The notes: generated by a model not told the origin, from the sequence alone. A DNA stretch of 64,000 nt from Bradyrhizobium sp. dw_411 (GCF_018449695.1 NZ_JAAVUY010000009.1:124001-188000), one strand, 5' to 3'; counted from the stretch's first letter, positions 48,256 through 57,845 are shown. Translations and numbers: made by a program.

Positions 48256-51200
48256 TCATTCCGCATGGGCCAGATGGCCTTCCGAAGCCAGATCCGGCCG
48301 CGTTCGCCGCGAGAACATCGCAATCAGGGCCGGCAACGTGATCAGGATCACGACAGGCGCTAGCATCATGCCCGCCACCACCACGATCGCCAACGGCTTT
48401 TGCACCTGGGATCCGATTCCGGACGACAATGCGGCCGGAAGCAACCCGATGCCGGCGACCACGCAGGTCATCAAAACGGGCCGGAGCTGAAGTTCCCCGG
48501 TACGCAGGATCGCCTTGCCGCGCTCCATGCCCTCGTCGATGAGCTGGTTGTATTGCGACAGGATGATGATCCCGTCCATCACGGAGATGCCGAACAAGGC
48601 GATGAACCCGATCGCGGCCGAGACGCTGAACGGAATGCCGGTCAACAGCAGACCGAGAATGCCGCCGAACACCGCCATCGGAATCACGCTCATGGTCAGG
48701 ACCGTGTCAACGACAGATCCGAAATTGAACCAGATCAGCATCGCGATCAGCGCCAGGCTGATCGGCACCACGATCGACAGCCGCTTGATAGCATCCTGCA
48801 GATTGCCGAATTCGCCGACCCACTCGACCCGGGAGCCCGGCGGCAGTTCCACCTGGGCTGCGACCTTTTGCTGCGCTTCCTCGATCGCGCTGCCGAGGTC
48901 GCGTTCACGCACCGAGAACTTGATCGGCAGATAGCGTTCCTGCTGCTCGCGGTAGATATAGGCCGCACCCGACACCAGTTTGATCGTCGCGACTTCGCTG
49001 AGCGGCACCTGCGTGATGCCGTTCGGTCCCTGCGCGCCGATCCGCAAATTCTGGATTGCCTCGGCGCTCCTGCGGTATTCCGGCGCCAGACGGACGATGA
49101 TCGGGAAATGGCGGTCGCTGCCCGGCTCATAGAGATCACCGGCGCTATCACCGCCGATCGCGGTGCGGATGGTGGTGTTGATATCGCCGGGCGACAGGCC
49201 GTAACGCGCGGCACGCGCGCGATCGATATCGATCTGGATCGTGGGCTGGCCAAGCGAGGTGAACACCGCCAGATCGGTAATGCCCTGCACCGTCGCCAAT
49301 ACCGATTTGATCTTGTTGGCGGTGTCGGTCAGCGCCTGCAGGTCGTTGCCGTACAATTTGATGGAGTTCTCACCCTTCACGCCGGATACCGCTTCGGAGA
49401 CGTTGTCCTGCAGATATTGCGAGAAGTTGAATTCGACGCCGGGGAATTTTTCCTGCAGATCGGCGAGCAGCTTGGCGGTCAACGCATCCTTGTCTTCGTC
49501 CTTGGGCCATTCTTTCGCGGGCTTGAGCGGTGCGAAGAACTCCGCGTTGAAGAAGCCCGCCGCGTCGGTGCCGTCGTCGGGCCGGCCGTGCTGCGACACC
49601 ACCGAGACAACCTCCGGCCGGGCGGCGATCAGCTTGCGCATCTCGTTGACGTAGGAATTGCCTTCCTGCAGCGAGATCGTCGGCGGCAGCGTCGCGCGGA
49701 TCCAGAGATTGCCTTCCTCAAGCTTCGGCAAAAACTCCAGACCAAGCAGACGCACGGCGACAACAGTCATTATCACCAGCGCCGCGCCGCCCAACAGCAC
49801 CAGACGGCGATTGGCGAGCGAACGCGCCAGCACCGGCATATAGATGCGATGCAGGAGCCGCATAATGAAAGTCTCGGTCTCCTTGACGTTGGCCGGCAGG
49901 ATGATGGCGCACAGCGCTGGCGTGATCGTGAAGGTGGCCAGCAAACCGCCCGCCAGCGCGTAGGCATAGGTACGCGCCATCGGGCTGAAAATGTTTCCCT
50001 CGACCCCGCTCAGCGTGAACAGCGGCAGAAACGCCGCGATGATGATGGCGGCGGCAAAGAAGATCGACCGCGACACGTCGGCCGCCGCCGTGAGGATGGC
50101 GTGCTGCTTCATGCCCATGATGATCTTGGCGGAACTCGCGGCCTGCTCGCTCTCCGACAGACGCGTGGTGTGCGACAACCGCCGGAAGATCGCCTCGACC
50201 ATGATCACCGTGGCATCGACGATCAGACCGAAATCGATCGCGCCGACCGACAGCAGATTGGCCGACTCGCCGCGCAGCACCAGGATACTGACCGCGAAGA
50301 ACAGCGCGAACGGTATCGTCGCGCCGACAATGATGGCGCTGCGCAGATCGCCCAGGAACAGCCACTGCAGCACGACAATCAGCACAATGCCGAGCACCAT
50401 ATTCTCCAGCACGGTCCTGGTCGTGGTGTCGATCAGGTCCTTTCGATCGTAGATGCGTTCGATGTGGACACCGGGCGGCAGAATGGTGGAATTGTTGATG
50501 GTCGCAACCAGTTCCTCGACCCGGGTTATGGTGGGCGCGCTCTGCTCGCCGCGCCGCATCAGCACGATGCCCTGCACGATATCGTCGGCCTGGTCCTGGC
50601 CGGCGATGCCGAGCCGCGGCTGTTCACCGACGGTAACGTTGGCAACATCCTTGACGAGCACCGCGGTGCCGTTATTCGACGCCACCATGGTGTTGGCGAG
50701 ACTGTCGATGGAACGGATCAGGCCAACGCCACGCACCACCGCAGACTGCGCCCCCAGATTGACGGTGTTGCCGCCGACATTGATGTTCGAATTGCTTACG
50801 GCCTGCAGCAATTGCGGCAGCGTCAGCCCGTTGGCCACCAGCTTGTTGAAATCGACCTGAAGCTCGTAGGTCTTTGTCTTGCCGCCCCAGCCCGTGACGT
50901 CGATCACGCCGGGCACCACCTTGAACCGGCGCTGCAACACCCAGTCCTGTAGGGTCTTGAGATCGAGCACCGAATAATTGGGCGGGCCGACCAGGCGATA
51001 ACGATAGATTTCGCCGATCGGACTGAGCGGGGAAATCTGCGGCTGGGCGTTGTTCAACAACGGCGCCAACTGGGACAGCCGGTTCAACACCTGCTGCAGC
51101 GCCTGATCGTAGGTGTAGTCGAACGAGAATTGCAGTTTGACGTCGGAAAGGCCGTAGAGCGAGATCGTCCTGATAACCTTGAGATTCTTGATGCCGGCGA

Positions 51201-51414
51201 TCTGCGTCTCCAGCGGTATGGTGATGTAGCGCTCGATCTCCTCGGCCGAAAGTCCCGGGCTCTGGGTGACGATATCGACCATCGGAGGCGTCGGATCGGG
51301 ATAGGCCTCGATATTCAATTGCTGAAACGCGATCAGGCCGCCGACGATCACGGCTGCTAACAGCCCCAACATCAGGAACCGGCGACTGACAGCAAAGGCG
51401 ACGAGACGATCCAT
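48256..51414 (-). CDS. Second heavy-metal-type RND efflux pump (CusA/CzcA family)
   Basis: A 1052-aa transporter of the same family as the one ending at 41743 but clearly diverged. D394, D400 and E407 in DFGLIVDATVIMVEA are the HME proton-relay residues. The N-terminus has AFQQLNIEAYPDPTPPMVDI and GLSAEEIERYITIPLET. The pump ends EGHLAHAE. Tandem arrangement with an independent adaptor and channel suggests a separate substrate or an old operon duplication. It begins 36 bp after the adaptor gene. Confidence 0.93.
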   Translation of the reverse strand: MDRLVAFAVSRRFLMLGLLAAVIVGGLIAFQQLNIEAYPDPTPPMVDIVTQSPGLSAEEIERYITIPLETQIAGIKNLKVIRTISLYGLSDVKLQFSFDYTYDQALQQVLNRLSQLAPLLNNAQPQISPLSPIGEIYRYRLVGPPNYSVLDLKTLQDWVLQRRFKVVPGVIDVTGWGGKTKTYELQVDFNKLVANGLTLPQLLQAVSNSNINVGGNTVNLGAQSAVVRGVGLIRSIDSLANTMVASNNGTAVLVKDVANVTVGEQPRLGIAGQDQADDIVQGIVLMRRGEQSAPTITRVEELVATINNSTILPPGVHIERIYDRKDLIDTTTRTVLENMVLGIVLIVVLQWLFLGDLRSAIIVGATIPFALFFAVSILVLRGESANLLSVGAIDFGLIVDATVIMVEAIFRRLSHTTRLSESEQAASSAKIIMGMKQHAILTAAADVSRSIFFAAAIIIAAFLPLFTLSGVEGNIFSPMARTYAYALAGGLLATFTITPALCAIILPANVKETETFIMRLLHRIYMPVLARSLANRRLVLLGGAALVIMTVVAVRLLGLEFLPKLEEGNLWIRATLPPTISLQEGNSYVNEMRKLIAARPEVVSVVSQHGRPDDGTDAAGFFNAEFFAPLKPAKEWPKDEDKDALTAKLLADLQEKFPGVEFNFSQYLQDNVSEAVSGVKGENSIKLYGNDLQALTDTANKIKSVLATVQGITDLAVFTSLGQPTIQIDIDRARAARYGLSPGDINTTIRTAIGGDSAGDLYEPGSDRHFPIIVRLAPEYRRSAEAIQNLRIGAQGPNGITQVPLSEVATIKLVSGAAYIYREQQERYLPIKFSVRERDLGSAIEEAQQKVAAQVELPPGSRVEWVGEFGNLQDAIKRLSIVVPISLALIAMLIWFNFGSVVDTVLTMSVIPMAVFGGILGLLLTGIPFSVSAAIGFIALFGISVMDGIIILSQYNQLIDEGMERGKAILRTGELQLRPVLMTCVVAGIGLLPAALSSGIGSQVQKPLAIVVVAGMMLAPVVILITLPALIAMFSRRTRPDLASEGHLAHAE

Positions 51415-51450
51415 TCGATCCGGGTTTGGTTGAACGCTGCGTTAAGACGG

Positions 51451-52677
51451 TTAGGTGCCGGAAGCGGCCCGATCGATGAACAGACTGCCTTTGGTGACGA
51501 TCTTTTCTCCGGCCTTCAGGTTGGTTTTGACTTCGACGAGATCGCCATTGATCAGGCCGGTCTCGACGTTGCGAAGCTCGATCGATTTGTCGTCATGAGC
51601 GACCCACAGGCGCACCCGCTCGCCTTCATAGATCAGCGCCTTTTTCGGCACGCCAACCGAAGGATGATCGCCGCCCGAATAGATCGTCACATTGGCGAAC
51701 ATCTCGGGCTTGAACACGCCGTCCTTGTTATCGATGGTCGCGCGAACCAGCAGCCGGCGGGTCGCCGGATCGATCGCGGCAGCGACGTAGTCGATGCGCG
51801 CCTTGAACTGGGTGCCGGGCATCGCCAGCAGCGAGAATGTGACCTCCTCGCCGACGGCCACATCGGACGCTTCGGTCTCCCGCACAAAGGCCAGCAGCCA
51901 GACCGTCGAGAGATCGCCGATCACGAATACCGGATCGCTGGCGCCGCTGCTGATGAACTGGCCCGGGCCGACCTTGCGTTGGACCACCGTCCCTTCGATC
52001 GGAGAATTGATCGGGGTGTCGGCGCTGATTTGCCTGGTTTCCTGAAAGGACGAGATCTGCTCTTCCGAGCGGCCGAGGATGCGCAGCCGGTTATGGGCGG
52101 CTTCCAGCGCCGTCTCGGCCGTGCGCATGTCATTCTGCGCTGTCGTCAAATCACTCTGGGATTGCTGCCAATCCTTCAGCGGCACCGCCTTGCCGAGGTA
52201 AAGATCATTGGCCCGCTTCTCGACGATCTGCGCCAGATTGAGCTTGGAGCGTGCGCTGTTCATGGCGCTCAGCGCGGCGATAAAGTCGTTCAGTCCCTGC
52301 ACCGTATCGGTGGCCTCGACGACGAACAGTGGCTGACCGCGCACCACCTTGTCGCTGGGTTTGACCAAGAGCTTGCTCACCCGCCCCGCGTAAGGTGAGA
52401 ATATCGGTGTCGAGCTGTCTTCGTTGACCGCTATTTTTCCCTCGGTGGCGTGCTCACCGCGAAACACCCGTTCCGTCACCGGCTCAACGGTCAGGCTTGC
52501 CCATTCCGCAGCACTCGGCACGTAGCGCGGAAGCTCGGATTTGGTCGCAGCGGTTTCCGTGGATTTCGCGTGCGGAATCAACATCCGCGAAACGCCGAAC
52601 ACCCCCAGGCCCACCACTGCAATAATCGCGAGCAGAGCGAGCAGCCGTCGCGATATCAGGTTCGTCGCGGCTGTCAT
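51451..52677 (-). CDS. Second RND efflux periplasmic adaptor
   Basis: A 408-aa membrane fusion protein. N-terminal helix (~8-30; RRLLALLAIIAVVGLGVFGV), then YAGRVSKLLVKPSDKVVRGQ, an alpha-hairpin (~120-185) and the second lipoyl half INSPIEGTVVQRKVGPGQFI. The beta-barrel region has VGEEVTFSLLAMPGTQFKAR. It resembles CzcB/CusB-type adaptors without an obvious metal-binding extension. The ATG at 52677 is the first gene of efflux operon 2 (adaptor-pump-TolC). Confidence 0.9.
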   Translation of the reverse strand: MTAATNLISRRLLALLAIIAVVGLGVFGVSRMLIPHAKSTETAATKSELPRYVPSAAEWASLTVEPVTERVFRGEHATEGKIAVNEDSSTPIFSPYAGRVSKLLVKPSDKVVRGQPLFVVEATDTVQGLNDFIAALSAMNSARSKLNLAQIVEKRANDLYLGKAVPLKDWQQSQSDLTTAQNDMRTAETALEAAHNRLRILGRSEEQISSFQETRQISADTPINSPIEGTVVQRKVGPGQFISSGASDPVFVIGDLSTVWLLAFVRETEASDVAVGEEVTFSLLAMPGTQFKARIDYVAAAIDPATRRLLVRATIDNKDGVFKPEMFANVTIYSGGDHPSVGVPKKALIYEGERVRLWVAHDDKSIELRNVETGLINGDLVEVKTNLKAGEKIVTKGSLFIDRAASGT

Positions 52678-53190
52678 ATTGAATTTGCGCCCATTACCCT
52701 AAAAGACCTCGGCCCTAAACAACCTCGTTTGCCTCGTCGCAACGAGACATGCCGGTGTCAAACTCCCTGATTCTCGACCCGACCGCCCCCAAAATCAGCG
52801 GTTTTTGCACGCTATAGTATCGCATCGGACCAAGCCATGCCGATTGCCGCACCGCAAGCAACACAGCCGCTTTTGTTGCGCAACAGCCACAGCCTTACAC
52901 CAACCTTACGGGCTTCTCCCCCACAAAATAAAATACCCAAATCCGCGAGGGTGATACCCGCAGATTGGCCCGGATATCCTTCGGTCGCCCCGGCCTCGGC
53001 AGCAAAAGTCATGACAAACAACAGCCCGAATCATTCCCCTCGACTTCAAAGGACGGCCGCACGGAAACCTGATCCAGCCGCTGTCAAATAAGCGTCACAC
53101 GCCGGGCGGGAATGACGATGCCCGCCCCCGCCTGCCCAAGCCCGCGCGCTCATGCGGCCCCACGTACTCACAAGGCAACGCTGTGCGGAC
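52678..53190. other. Intergenic region upstream of efflux operon 2
   Basis: About 510 bp with no gene I can support. Short frames on both strands have poor codon use and no ribosome sites. The promoter of the leftward efflux operon is expected near 52680-52800, which contains the A/T-rich step CGCTATAGTATCGC, but no motif is convincing. Confidence 0.4.
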
Positions 53191-53421
53191 CTAATTTTGT
53201 ACCGGACCGCGCCACATCGAAGATTTCGGCCCGCCGTAATAACGCATCGGCGCAAGTCCCGCGCTTTTCGCGGGTTCGCCTGCGCGAGCATTCGCTGCGA
53301 GGTTACGATCGCGCACTTTGGCGGTCTCCGCGACGGCGTCGCCACCGATAAAGGCGATCTGCACGGTCGCAATCAGAACCAAAAACCCGATCCGCTTACT
53401 TCTGGTGATGACATGGGTCAA
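53191..53421 (-). CDS. Small exported protein, TTG start
   Basis: A 76-aa protein with signal peptide (RIGFLVLIATVQIAFIGGDA, likely cut after AVA) and a short mature part ending APMRYYGGPKSSMWRGPVQN. The RYYGGPKSxMWR motif recurs in small bradyrhizobial exported proteins as I recall. No in-frame ATG exists; the TTG at 53421 is preceded by GGAGAA at a good distance, which supports it. Function unknown. Confidence 0.5.
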   Translation of the reverse strand: MTHVITRSKRIGFLVLIATVQIAFIGGDAVAETAKVRDRNLAANARAGEPAKSAGLAPMRYYGGPKSSMWRGPVQN

Positions 53422-54030
53422 ATCAGTTTCTCCAAGTCAGGATCAAACCGGCGCCGCGAGGATCGCTGAAAGCGCTCCTGCGATTTTGCGCGCCGTCGAC
53501 GTTATCTTGCGCTGAAGCAACACAGAAATTCGATGCGGTTTGCTGTACCGTTTCATTGGAATAAAATAGTTTGGATGACGCCCCTGGCGCCGATTGCACA
53601 TGCAATTGTCAGTTGCTTCGTCGCGCTGCTGAAAGGCCGGGCGAAACATGCAGCAGTTTTGACTGCGATCCCCGACGCGCGGAGCGAAACGCCAAGCGAA
53701 TAGTCATGCAATATGATCGGTTGGATAGGCGATTATCGGCCGGATACGCACGAGGTGGAGCCCGTCAGCCACGAGATCACCTGACGCATGCTTGGCGATA
53801 CTTGGCGCATATTGGCCGATGTCAGGATCGCAGCCCGCCAAATCCTATTACTTTTATATTTCTTTGACCCATGAACGGCATAGATTTTCTACGTCGATTT
53901 GGAGAATGCTGACAGCGCTGGGTAGTTAGCGACATCGAGGCAATTTTTGGTTTGACTGGCATCAACGGTTATTCGCAACAACGGCGGTCAGCCGATCGCC
54001 AATCCTGCGAGCCGGGATTGCAACGTCACA
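53422..54030. other. Intergenic region before the KdpD-like kinase
   Basis: About 610 bp without a supported gene. Several short frames exist but none has a ribosome site plus sensible codon use. The segment 53830-53960 is A/T-richer (CCTATTACTTTTATATTTCT) and may contain the kinase promoter. Confidence 0.4.
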
Positions 54031-55773
54031 TTGAATGTTGATGGGGCACGATCTTTCTGCGGCTCTTGGCGAGCCATGGTGAAGATTTCTCGGTGTCTTT
54101 CACTACGAAAGCACACTCCTTTGAATTCTCACCTGCCTATCGTTCGGAAGTTCGGGAAAGCGACCGCAACCCCGGTTGACAACACGAACACCGGTGAGCC
54201 GCTGGATGAAGAGCCGGCATCGCCGCGATTCCTGCAGACGGAAGTCCTGCCTCTGCTGCTGTCGCTGACATGCGTCGGTCTCGTCACCGCGGCGCTGGTG
54301 TTGCTCGACCATACCGTCGCGGTCAACCTGGTGCCGATTGCGTATCTGATACCCGTCATCATCGCGGCGACCCGATGGGGCATCTGGCCGGCCACCCTGG
54401 CTTCGATCGCGAGCATGGCCGCGGCGGATTTTTTCTTTTTTCCGCCGATCTTCAGTTTCCAGGTCGAGGACCCGCAGGAGGTCGTCGACCTCTTGCTGTT
54501 TTTGGTGGTGGCGCTGGTCAGCAGCAATCTCGCTTCACGCCTGCGGCTCGAGACCAACACGCTGCGCCAGCGCGAAAAGGAAATTCAAAATCTCTACGAG
54601 TTCTCGCGTCGCCTGGCGGCCTGTTTCACGGTATCGGACCTGATCGCCGCCATTCAGACCTATCTCTCCCGCACCCTTGGACAGCCGGCCGTTTTCTTTG
54701 TCGCCAGAACGGATGGCCAATTTGAGCTGCCCAAATCCAGTTCCGTGTCCGGTTCAACGCCCGATTCAGTGCCCAGGGCGGTGCAAGACAGCGTCGCCGC
54801 TTTGGTCACGACCGTCGAAGTCCCGGCCCATACCATCATCGACGAGCCGACCCGGAACGTCTGGTTGTTGAGGGCGGTCGGATCCGAAACTGCCGTGCAC
54901 GGCCTCGTCGCGATCAATATCGGCGACGGCTCCGGCACGGCCATCGATATCAAGACACGCCGCGTCGAGACCATCCTCGAAGAGGTCTCCTTGACGCTGC
55001 AGCGGATCGATATTGAAAAAGCGATGGAGGATGCGAGGCTGCGGCTGCAGGCGCAATTGTTGCGAGACGCATTTCACGGCACGCTGTCGCATGAATTGTG
55101 CTCGCCGCTAGCGGCCATTCAGGGATCGGCGAGCGTGCTGGGGACGATGCCCCAGATCCAGAACGATCTTCGCGCCCAGTCACTGGTCGAGGGGATTGCC
55201 GACGAGGTCGCCGGACTTAACGGCTTTATTCAAAACCTGCTCAATGCAACGCGCGTGACCGCAGGCGGCGTCAGCCCGAAGCTCGAATGGGCCGACCCGC
55301 GGGACATCGTCAACGCGGCGATCCGGCAAAGGGCCCGGCGATTGATGGCGCACAAGATCGAGACCGAATTCACCGACGACCTGCCGCTGGTGAATGTCGA
55401 TTCCGGCCTGATCGAGGAGTCCTGCGGGCAGTTGCTCGAAAACGCCGCCAAATACTCGCCGTCGGGGTCGACGATCTCGGTCAACGCAAAAACCGAACAA
55501 GGACACGTCATTTTGTCGATTTCAGATCAAGGCGTCGGCATCACGCCCGACGAGCAGCAATTCCTCGGCCGCAGATCTTTCCGCAGCCAACGCCATCAAG
55601 CCACTATTCCCGGATCCGGGCTCGGCTTCTGGATCGCATCCACCTTTGTTACCGCAAATGGCGGAACCATCGCGATATCGAGCCCCGGGCAGGGACTGGG
55701 AACAACGGCCTCCATCACGCTGCCCGCTTCCGAAATGAACCTTTCCGAAATAACGGCCATGACCAATGAGTAA
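54031..55773 (+). CDS. KdpD-like sensor histidine kinase lacking the KdpD sensor domain
   Basis: A 580-aa membrane kinase. After a polar N-terminus (~1-70) come four transmembrane helices of the KdpD/DUF4118 type (~73-165; PLLLSLTCVGLVTAALVLLD, VNLVPIAYLIPVIIAATRWG, DFFFFPPIF), a GAF-like linker, and a kinase core: His354 in LSHELCSPLAAIQGS, N-box LLENAAKYSP, G1 DQGVGITP, G2 GSGLGF. The ~370-residue KdpD/Usp N-terminal part seen in kdpD (24772-27498) is absent. Start is uncertain (ATG 54031, or 54076). It overlaps its response regulator by 8 nt. The stimulus is unknown; potassium sensing through the missing domain is not possible. Confidence 0.9.
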   Translation: MNVDGARSFCGSWRAMVKISRCLSLRKHTPLNSHLPIVRKFGKATATPVDNTNTGEPLDEEPASPRFLQTEVLPLLLSLTCVGLVTAALVLLDHTVAVNLVPIAYLIPVIIAATRWGIWPATLASIASMAAADFFFFPPIFSFQVEDPQEVVDLLLFLVVALVSSNLASRLRLETNTLRQREKEIQNLYEFSRRLAACFTVSDLIAAIQTYLSRTLGQPAVFFVARTDGQFELPKSSSVSGSTPDSVPRAVQDSVAALVTTVEVPAHTIIDEPTRNVWLLRAVGSETAVHGLVAINIGDGSGTAIDIKTRRVETILEEVSLTLQRIDIEKAMEDARLRLQAQLLRDAFHGTLSHELCSPLAAIQGSASVLGTMPQIQNDLRAQSLVEGIADEVAGLNGFIQNLLNATRVTAGGVSPKLEWADPRDIVNAAIRQRARRLMAHKIETEFTDDLPLVNVDSGLIEESCGQLLENAAKYSPSGSTISVNAKTEQGHVILSISDQGVGITPDEQQFLGRRSFRSQRHQATIPGSGLGFWIASTFVTANGGTIAISSPGQGLGTTASITLPASEMNLSEITAMTNE

Positions 55774-56479
55774 ACCAACCAACATCGTACTGCTGATCGA
55801 GGACGAGCCCAAGATAAGGCGATTTCTGCGCGCCGGTTTCGAGCTTCAGGGATTCTCGGTCATCGAGGCCGAGAACGCCGCGGATGGATTGAAGGCCGCC
55901 ACGTTCACCCCGCCGGACCTCATCATTCTTGATCTCGCCTTGCCCGACCTGCACGGAACGGAAGTCCTCGAACGGCTGCGGTCCTGGTCGAATGTGCCTG
56001 TGATCATCCTCTCGGTCGTCTCGGGCGAGGATGAGAAGGTTCGGCTGCTGCAGGCGGGCGCGGACGATTATGTGGTCAAGCCGTTCGGCATGGCCGAACT
56101 GCTGGCGCGCAGCGAAGCCGCGCTGCGAAGATATTTCAAGAGTGCGACTGAAAACCCCGTCGTCACGGCCGGTCCTCTGTCGATCGACCTCGTCGGCCGC
56201 ACCGTATCTCTCAACAAGAGCCAGGTCAGGCTGACGCGAAAAGAATATCGCCTGCTCCATATCCTCGCCACGCATGTCGGCCTGGTGGTAACGCACGACC
56301 AACTGCTCAAGGATATCTGGAGCGGCAACCAGCGGGACAATATCCAGTATTTGCGTATTCTCGTGCGCAAATTGCGGCAGAAAATCGAGACCGATCCCAA
56401 TCAGCCGCGCCTTCTGGTGACCGAGTCGGGCGTCGGCTATCGCCTGCAGGCCCGTCTCGAAGATATTTCAGCGGAATAG
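55766..56479 (+). CDS. KdpE-like response regulator paired with the kinase at 54031
   Basis: A 237-aa OmpR-family regulator. Receiver residues: EDE at 12-14, D56 (LIILDLALPD), K105 (VVKPFG). The winged helix has RLTRKEYRLLHILATHVGLV and YLRILVRKLRQKIETDP, retaining the basic residues lost in the orphan paralogue at 39297. Its ATG lies within the kinase end, so the pair is translationally coupled. Target genes are not evident; the flanking efflux operon and the small genes downstream are candidates. Confidence 0.93.
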   Translation: MSKPTNIVLLIEDEPKIRRFLRAGFELQGFSVIEAENAADGLKAATFTPPDLIILDLALPDLHGTEVLERLRSWSNVPVIILSVVSGEDEKVRLLQAGADDYVVKPFGMAELLARSEAALRRYFKSATENPVVTAGPLSIDLVGRTVSLNKSQVRLTRKEYRLLHILATHVGLVVTHDQLLKDIWSGNQRDNIQYLRILVRKLRQKIETDPNQPRLLVTESGVGYRLQARLEDISAE

Positions 56480-56521
56480 CGCGCCGAACAAAACCCGGTG
56501 ATCGACAAGTCTGGACTGATC

Positions 56522-56749
56522 ATGCTTCGACCCTCGCCACGCAGATCATTCTACATCGCCATTTCCCGAACCGGGAACAACGGAGATGGCTGGTATTGGG
56601 AAATTCGCCGCAAGCGCAGACCGATGGGCGTCAAATTGTGGGAGGGCGGTTTCCGTTCGCATCGCGCGGCGCATCTGGCGGGGAAACAGGCGCTGGAAGA
56701 TTTCCTCAACGGAATGTTAATCGAAGCCGGCTCACGCTCCTTTTCCTGA
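56522..56749 (+). CDS. Small conserved-looking hypothetical protein
   Basis: A 75-aa protein: RSFYIAISRTGNNGDGWYWE, then IRRKRRPMGVKLWEGGF and an Ala-rich helix AHLAGKQALEDFLNG. The pattern GWYWEIRR-K--MGVKL looks like a compact beta-sheet domain of the type found in small rhizobial proteins, but I cannot name it. ATG at 56522 is used; a GTG at 56498 is in frame. It begins 42 bp after the response regulator. Confidence 0.6.
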   Translation: MLRPSPRRSFYIAISRTGNNGDGWYWEIRRKRRPMGVKLWEGGFRSHRAAHLAGKQALEDFLNGMLIEAGSRSFS

Positions 56750-56868
56750 TGGCCTGATGTCGTCGGGGATTGCACGTCCGGCTGGAATGGAAATTGCTAG
56801 AACGCGGACGTCTTGAAAAAACGCCGCAGCGTGACGTCGATGAATGCATCGCGCAAAAAGGGTTTGCC

Positions 56869-57057
56869 GTGACCTTCATCGTACACGCCTCACGAGGCGA
56901 GGACTCCGCAACAACGGTTCGCCTGAGCGTCGCCGTCGCTATTGCCAAGGCACGGGCTCTTGTTGATGAGGGCTGGCAGGTCTTCATCACCGGCCCGGAC
57001 GGTATCCGTTACGGCCCTCCCGATTTCGACAGGCTTTTGTCGCGTATGGGAGCCTAA
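56869..57057 (+). CDS. Small conserved-looking hypothetical protein, GTG start
   Basis: A 62-aa protein beginning (V)TFIVHASRGEDSATTVRLSV and ending GWQVFITGPDGIRYGPPDFD-RLL. It looks like a single small alpha/beta domain. The GTG at 56869 is preferred: AAAAGGG lies before it and the upstream in-frame residues look non-coding. I recall similar small proteins in bradyrhizobia, without assigned function. Confidence 0.6.
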   Translation: MTFIVHASRGEDSATTVRLSVAVAIAKARALVDEGWQVFITGPDGIRYGPPDFDRLLSRMGA

Positions 57058-57203
57058 CGCGCCCAAGGCACCTCTGCGAAACATGCAGAAACGGAATCCC
57101 GGATCGGTCCGGCGACAATATAAAAATAATATATTTGCGTCGTCAAAGCGCTTATCTTGCACAAACAAACCGCTTATTCTGCCCAAAATTGGGGACGGGA
57201 ACG

Positions 57204-57326
57204 GTGCAGTTTCTCATCAAGCGCTTTGTATTTCTCGGTTTTGAAGGCCAATACTGGATGCTGATCGTCGCGGGATTGGTCGCGGCCTTTATTTTTTTCG
57301 TCTGGCGGACTCGCAAGCAGATCTGA
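57204..57326 (+). CDS. 40-aa single-helix membrane peptide
   Basis: A short gene with GTG start: (V)QFLIKRFVFLGFEGQYWMLI followed by VAGLVAAFIFFVWRTRKQI. One transmembrane helix is flanked by basic residues on both sides. GGGACGGGA precedes the GTG. An A/T-rich patch (57117-57136, ATATAAAAATAATATATTTG) just upstream may be its promoter. No family recognised. Confidence 0.5.
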   Translation: MQFLIKRFVFLGFEGQYWMLIVAGLVAAFIFFVWRTRKQI

Positions 57327-57503
57327 AAGCCATCCGTCAGCCGCTTGCTGAAATACTTTTTTCTTTTGCAGAGCTGCGATTGATAATCCCCGCAGAACCG
57401 ATCCCTGTGCATCTTGATTTTGGTTCGCGCTCCGAGCAGTCTCGCGCGAGATCGTTGGCATCGACAGCACGACGCAAGGGAATCACGACAAGGGACGCAC
57501 GAT

Positions 57504-57845
57504 ATGAAATTCTCCATTGCCGCGGCGATCGTGCTGGCAACGGCGACGTTCCTGGCGCAAGGCACGACGCAGGCCTTGGCCGGCAGCGACCAGCGGCGGC
57601 CGTGTACCGCCCGCGTTCTTTATTCCGAAGAACTGCCGTTTGCGCCGATCAACACCTGGCTCGTCAAAGTGACGCTAGAGATAACGCCACCGAACGGCGG
57701 CGCATTCGTAACGACGCTGCAGGATTCAATGCCCTGGCAGGTGGCCCCTCCCCGGCAAGGCCAGACCTTCAGGCTGCGCTGCGACCCTGCCAATCCCGGC
57801 AATTTACACCTGATGTCCCAGGCCGCGGCACGACTGGTGTTTTGA
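57504..57845 (+). CDS. Small exported protein with two cysteines
   Basis: A 113-aa protein with signal peptide (MKFSIAAAIVLATATFLAQG..., cleaved after ALAG). The mature ~87 residues are beta-rich (WLVKVTLEITPPNGGAFVTT) with Cys in RPCTARV and RLRCDPANPG that could form a disulfide. AAGGGA precedes the ATG at 57504. Length and layout suggest a small periplasmic immunoglobulin-like or OB-like domain; no family recognised. Confidence 0.65.
   Translation: MKFSIAAAIVLATATFLAQGTTQALAGSDQRRPCTARVLYSEELPFAPINTWLVKVTLEITPPNGGAFVTTLQDSMPWQVAPPRQGQTFRLRCDPANPGNLHLMSQAAARLVF

Noticed and set aside
48400..50952. 850-codon rightward frame across the second RND pump
   Set aside because: Longest antisense frame in the window, but the minus strand encodes a complete CzcA-type pump; the translation has no recognisable domain.
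52812..53021. Possible small leftward gene (69 codons)
   Set aside because: No ribosome site, no signal peptide, and no codon bias typical of the region.
53571..53867. Possible small rightward gene (98 codons)
   Set aside because: Cys/Arg-rich translation without motif or ribosome site; probably non-coding.
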